A stretch of 64,000 nucleotides of DNA from Lactococcus lactis. Lineage in GTDB: Bacteria > Bacillota > Bacilli > Lactobacillales > Streptococcaceae. Positions 61,680-64,000 of the stretch are shown in pieces. The stretch is taken from positions 1,364,001 to 1,428,000 of the forward strand of contig NZ_CP118969.1 of the NCBI RefSeq assembly GCF_029023865.1. The letters run 5' to 3'. Within the stretch, counting starts at the first letter, position 1. The number at the start of each line of letters is the position of its first letter. The notes beneath the pieces are model-generated. The model was given only the letters and a program-made list of their open reading frames with translations. It ran no database searches and was not told where the DNA came from. The translations under genes were made by a program, and so were the position numbers.

Positions 61680-63326
61680 TTATGATTTATTTTGTTCAGC
61701 AAATAGTTTGCCCATTTTTTTCAGTACTTTTGGTGCATCTTCTTTTGCCAAAATTAACTCAATCCAGTACATTCTATTTGGATCTGCTTGAGCTTCTTTC
61801 ATGACAGACACAAATTCATTTTCAGTTCTAACGATTTTCGAGACTACTCGTTCTTCTGTTGCTCCAAATGATTCTGGTAATTTTGAGTAATTCCACATTG
61901 GAATATCATTGTAGCTTTGATTTGGTCCATGAATTTCTCTTTCGACTGTATAACCATCATTATTGATAATAAAGCAAATTGGATTAATTTTTTCTCTGAT
62001 TGCTAATCCTAATTCTTGCACCGTAAGTTGAAGTGAACCATCACCAATAAATAAAAGGTGTCTGCTTTCTTTATCTGCAATTTGGCTTCCTAATGCTGCT
62101 GGGAATGTATATCCAATTGATCCCCATAAGGGTTGACCAATAAAATGACTCTTTGGTTTTAAGAAAATTGATGAAGCGCCAAAGAATGATGTCCCTTGTT
62201 CAGCAACGATTGTTTCATTGCTTTGAGTTAGGTTTTCAACTGCTTGCCATAGGCGGTCTTGTGATAAAAGCGCATTTGATGGAACAAAGTCTTCTTGCTT
62301 TTTATCGATATATTTTCCTTTGTATTCTATTTCGCTTAGGTCTAAGAGAGAGGAGATGAGGGATTCAAAATCAAAATTTTGGATGCTTTCGTTAAATATT
62401 TTTCCTTCATCTATATTCAGTGAAATCATTTTATTTTCATTTAAATGATGAGTGAAGGCTCCTGTTGAAGAGTCTGTGAGTTTAACTCCAAGCATCAGGA
62501 TGAAGTCGGCTGATTCCACGAATTCTTTAAGATTAGGCTCTGAGAGTTTACCATTATAGATTCCTAAAAATGAAGGGAGAGCTTCATCAACTGAACTTTT
62601 TCCAAAGTTTAATGTCGTAATAGGTAGTTTTGTCTTTGAAATAAATTGAGAGACTGTTTTTTCTAAGCCAAAACTAATTATTTCATGTCCTGTAATCACG
62701 ATTGGTTTTTTGGCATTTTTCAAGCTTTCTTGAATTTTGTTCAAGATCTCTTGGTCACTTGTATTTGAAGTTGAGTTTTCTTTTTTCAAAGGGAGTGAGG
62801 GTTTCTCTGCTTTTGCAGCAGCAACATCAACTGGTAAGTTGATATAGACAGGTTTTCTTTCTTTTAATAGTGCAGAAAGTACTCGGTCAATTTCAACGGT
62901 TGCATTTTCTGCTGTCAGTAAAGTTCGAGCTGCTGTAACAGGTTCGTGCATTTTCATAAAGTGTTTAAAATCACCGTCAGCCAGCGTATGATGAACAAAT
63001 TTTCCTTCATTTTGAACTTTTGATGTAGGTGATCCCACTATTTCTACTACTGGTAAATTTTCGGCGTAACTTCCTGCTAATCCATTAACTGCACTCAATT
63101 CACCTACTCCAAAGGTTGTAAGAAATGCGGCAGCTTTTTTAGTACGAGCATAGCCATCAGCCATATATGAAGCATTTAATTCATTAGCATTTCCGACCCA
63201 TTTCATATCCTTGCGGGAAATAATTTGATCTAAAAATTGTAAGTTATAGTCTCCAGGGACTCCAAAAATTTCTTCAATTCCTAACTCGTGTAATCGGTCT
63301 AATAGGTAATCTCCTACTGTATACAT
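61680..63326 (-). CDS. kivD: Branched-chain 2-ketoacid decarboxylase (KivD/KdcA type)
   Basis: A 548-aa thiamine-diphosphate enzyme that decarboxylates 2-ketoisovalerate and related keto acids to aldehydes such as 2- and 3-methylbutanal. It closely matches the lactococcal KivD/KdcA sequence as I remember it, including MYTVGDYLLDRLHELGIEEI. It has catalytic Glu49 (GNANELNASY), the HH pair 112-113 (FVHHTLADGD) and the ThDP motif GDGSLQLTVQELG to NNDGYT. It is full length, whereas some dairy strains carry truncated copies. GGAGGAA precedes the ATG. The promoter at 63377-63405 shares an operator with the divergent marR gene. Confidence 0.93.
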   Translation of the reverse strand: MYTVGDYLLDRLHELGIEEIFGVPGDYNLQFLDQIISRKDMKWVGNANELNASYMADGYARTKKAAAFLTTFGVGELSAVNGLAGSYAENLPVVEIVGSPTSKVQNEGKFVHHTLADGDFKHFMKMHEPVTAARTLLTAENATVEIDRVLSALLKERKPVYINLPVDVAAAKAEKPSLPLKKENSTSNTSDQEILNKIQESLKNAKKPIVITGHEIISFGLEKTVSQFISKTKLPITTLNFGKSSVDEALPSFLGIYNGKLSEPNLKEFVESADFILMLGVKLTDSSTGAFTHHLNENKMISLNIDEGKIFNESIQNFDFESLISSLLDLSEIEYKGKYIDKKQEDFVPSNALLSQDRLWQAVENLTQSNETIVAEQGTSFFGASSIFLKPKSHFIGQPLWGSIGYTFPAALGSQIADKESRHLLFIGDGSLQLTVQELGLAIREKINPICFIINNDGYTVEREIHGPNQSYNDIPMWNYSKLPESFGATEERVVSKIVRTENEFVSVMKEAQADPNRMYWIELILAKEDAPKVLKKMGKLFAEQNKS

Positions 63327-63355
63327 CGCATTCCTCCATATTTTATTATATATTG

Positions 63356-63370
63356 GTCAATCAACTTGAC
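63356..63370. promoter_or_regulatory. Second MarR-type operator in the kivD leader
   Basis: GTCAA-tcaac-TTGAC repeats the core and spacing of the main palindrome at 63392-63424. It lies just downstream of the kivD -10, where binding would block transcription start. Confidence 0.65.
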
Positions 63371-63376
63371 ATTTAT

Positions 63377-63438
63377 AGAATAACGCTTTTCTTTAAATAA
63401 GTCAACGATATTGACTTATTTAAATTATCAAGTATAAT
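63377..63438. promoter_or_regulatory. Divergent kivD / marR promoters with shared palindrome
   Basis: TTTAAATAAGTCAA (63392-63405), 5-bp spacer, TTGACTTATTTAAA (63411-63424) is a perfect 14-bp-arm palindrome. Each arm is a -35. Rightward: TTGACT (63411), 16 bp, TATAAT (63433-63438) for marR. Leftward: TTGACT (63405-63400), 17 bp, TATTCT (63382-63377) for kivD. One regulator dimer could therefore control both genes. Confidence 0.85.
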
Positions 63439-63460
63439 AGACTAATAAAAGGAGTGGGTT

Positions 63461-63931
63461 ATGACTAAAGAAAACTCAGAAGTAAACGATAACTTAAATT
63501 TTACTAGAGATTTGGCTTTATTTTACTTCGGATACCGTGCATTTATTAAACAAGAGGACGACCTAGTACTTTCTTACGAGATTCGTCAAGTACATCGGCG
63601 AATTATATTTTTCATTGGAAGACTTCCTGGCTTGACCGTTAATGAATTACTTGAAGTGCTTGATATTTCTAAACAAGCTTTGAACGGTCCTATGAATGAT
63701 TTAAAAGAAAAAGAATTGGTTCATTTCAAGCCAAATGAAAATGACAAAAGAATCAAACAGCTTTATCTGACCGAACAAGGAAACATGTTAGATGAACGTA
63801 TGAATGAAAATCAAATCAATAAAATGAAGCAATATTTTAGTGAATCTGGCGATAAAGAGGGCAGTTTTTGGACTAAGGTCATGGAATTATATGCCAATGA
63901 AATTGGTGAAAAATATGTCAATCGTTTATAA
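63461..63931 (+). CDS. MarR-family transcriptional regulator
   Basis: A 156-aa winged-helix regulator: LPGLTVNELLEVLDISKQAL is the helix-turn-helix, LVHFKPNENDKRIKQLYLTE the wing with the conserved D-R, and terminal helices give the dimer. AGGAGTGG precedes the ATG. It is divergent from kivD and its promoter is overlapped by a perfect palindrome, so it probably represses itself and kivD. The ligand is unknown. Nothing is seen in 63932-64000. Confidence 0.88.
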   Translation: MTKENSEVNDNLNFTRDLALFYFGYRAFIKQEDDLVLSYEIRQVHRRIIFFIGRLPGLTVNELLEVLDISKQALNGPMNDLKEKELVHFKPNENDKRIKQLYLTEQGNMLDERMNENQINKMKQYFSESGDKEGSFWTKVMELYANEIGEKYVNRL

Positions 63932-64000
63932 GGTCTTAATCAGACTACTATCAATTACAAGTGAAAGTTAAATAGATATCAATGAATACACATCAACTTG

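Noticed and set aside
1-64000. CRISPR arrays, tRNA and rRNA genes
   Set aside because: No regularly spaced repeats of 20-40 bp, no cloverleaf-like or rRNA-like stretches were recognised by eye. A tRNA or CRISPR scan would settle it.

Overview
The window looks like chromosome of a Lactococcus lactis-type bacterium. It is AT-rich with AGGAGG-type ribosome binding sites, carries a full-length branched-chain 2-ketoacid decarboxylase of the KivD/KdcA type, a zinc-responsive TTAACYRGTTAA regulon signal, and an integrated conjugative element whose gene order follows the Gram-positive pCF10 prg/pcf plan. No tRNA, rRNA or CRISPR array was seen.

1-26450 (all minus strand) is the transfer module of an integrative and conjugative element that runs off the left edge. 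Reading in the direction of transcription, a strong promoter at about 26435 leads to a 54-aa membrane protein, a 148-aa unknown, a DNA-binding-like protein, a structured leader with two terminator-like hairpins, a 2228-aa LPXTG surface protein (thioester, CnaB-like and VaFE-like regions), a 32-aa ORF and a terminator. The type IV secretion genes follow: PrgF/VirB2-like, PrgH/VirB6-like, PrgI/VirB3-like, VirB4 ATPase, PrgK-like cell wall hydrolase, VirB8-like, and two coiled-coil proteins. The order is then broken by about 6 kb of defence genes: AbiEi, AbiEii, a Fic protein, GajA and GajB (Gabija). After a terminator it resumes with PcfB, VirD4/PcfC, a DNA methyltransferase broken by one base, and a DUF3991/toprim protein cut by the window edge.

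26490-31330 is the border zone. It holds a terminator, a decayed IS66-type tnpA-tnpB fragment and an IetAS defence pair (AAA+ ATPase and subtilisin-like protease). The block is flanked by 47-bp imperfect direct repeats at 26625 and 31092.

31600-48500 looks like ordinary, partly plant-associated chromosome. It has a GNAT, an alpha/beta hydrolase, a DeoR regulator with an M24 peptidase-like protein, a zinc-binding AdcA-ZinT lipoprotein behind three zinc-regulator boxes, a metallophosphoesterase, and a seven-gene glucuronoxylan-oligosaccharide operon: SASA esterase, solute-binding protein, two permeases, GH8, CE4 and GH67. That operon has a cre site in front and an intrinsic terminator behind.

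48600-55200 is a type I restriction-modification locus (xre-hsdM-hsdS-hsdR). Its hsdM is frameshifted exactly at the NPPY catalytic motif and its hsdS is half size.

55400-64000 holds an anion permease, a histidine phosphatase, two Cof-type HAD phosphatases separated by a 181-bp inverted-repeat (MITE-like) element, an acetyltransferase, a VOC protein, a ROK-like regulator, and kivD divergent from a marR gene. Duplicated GTCAA-N5-TTGAC operators lie between kivD and marR.
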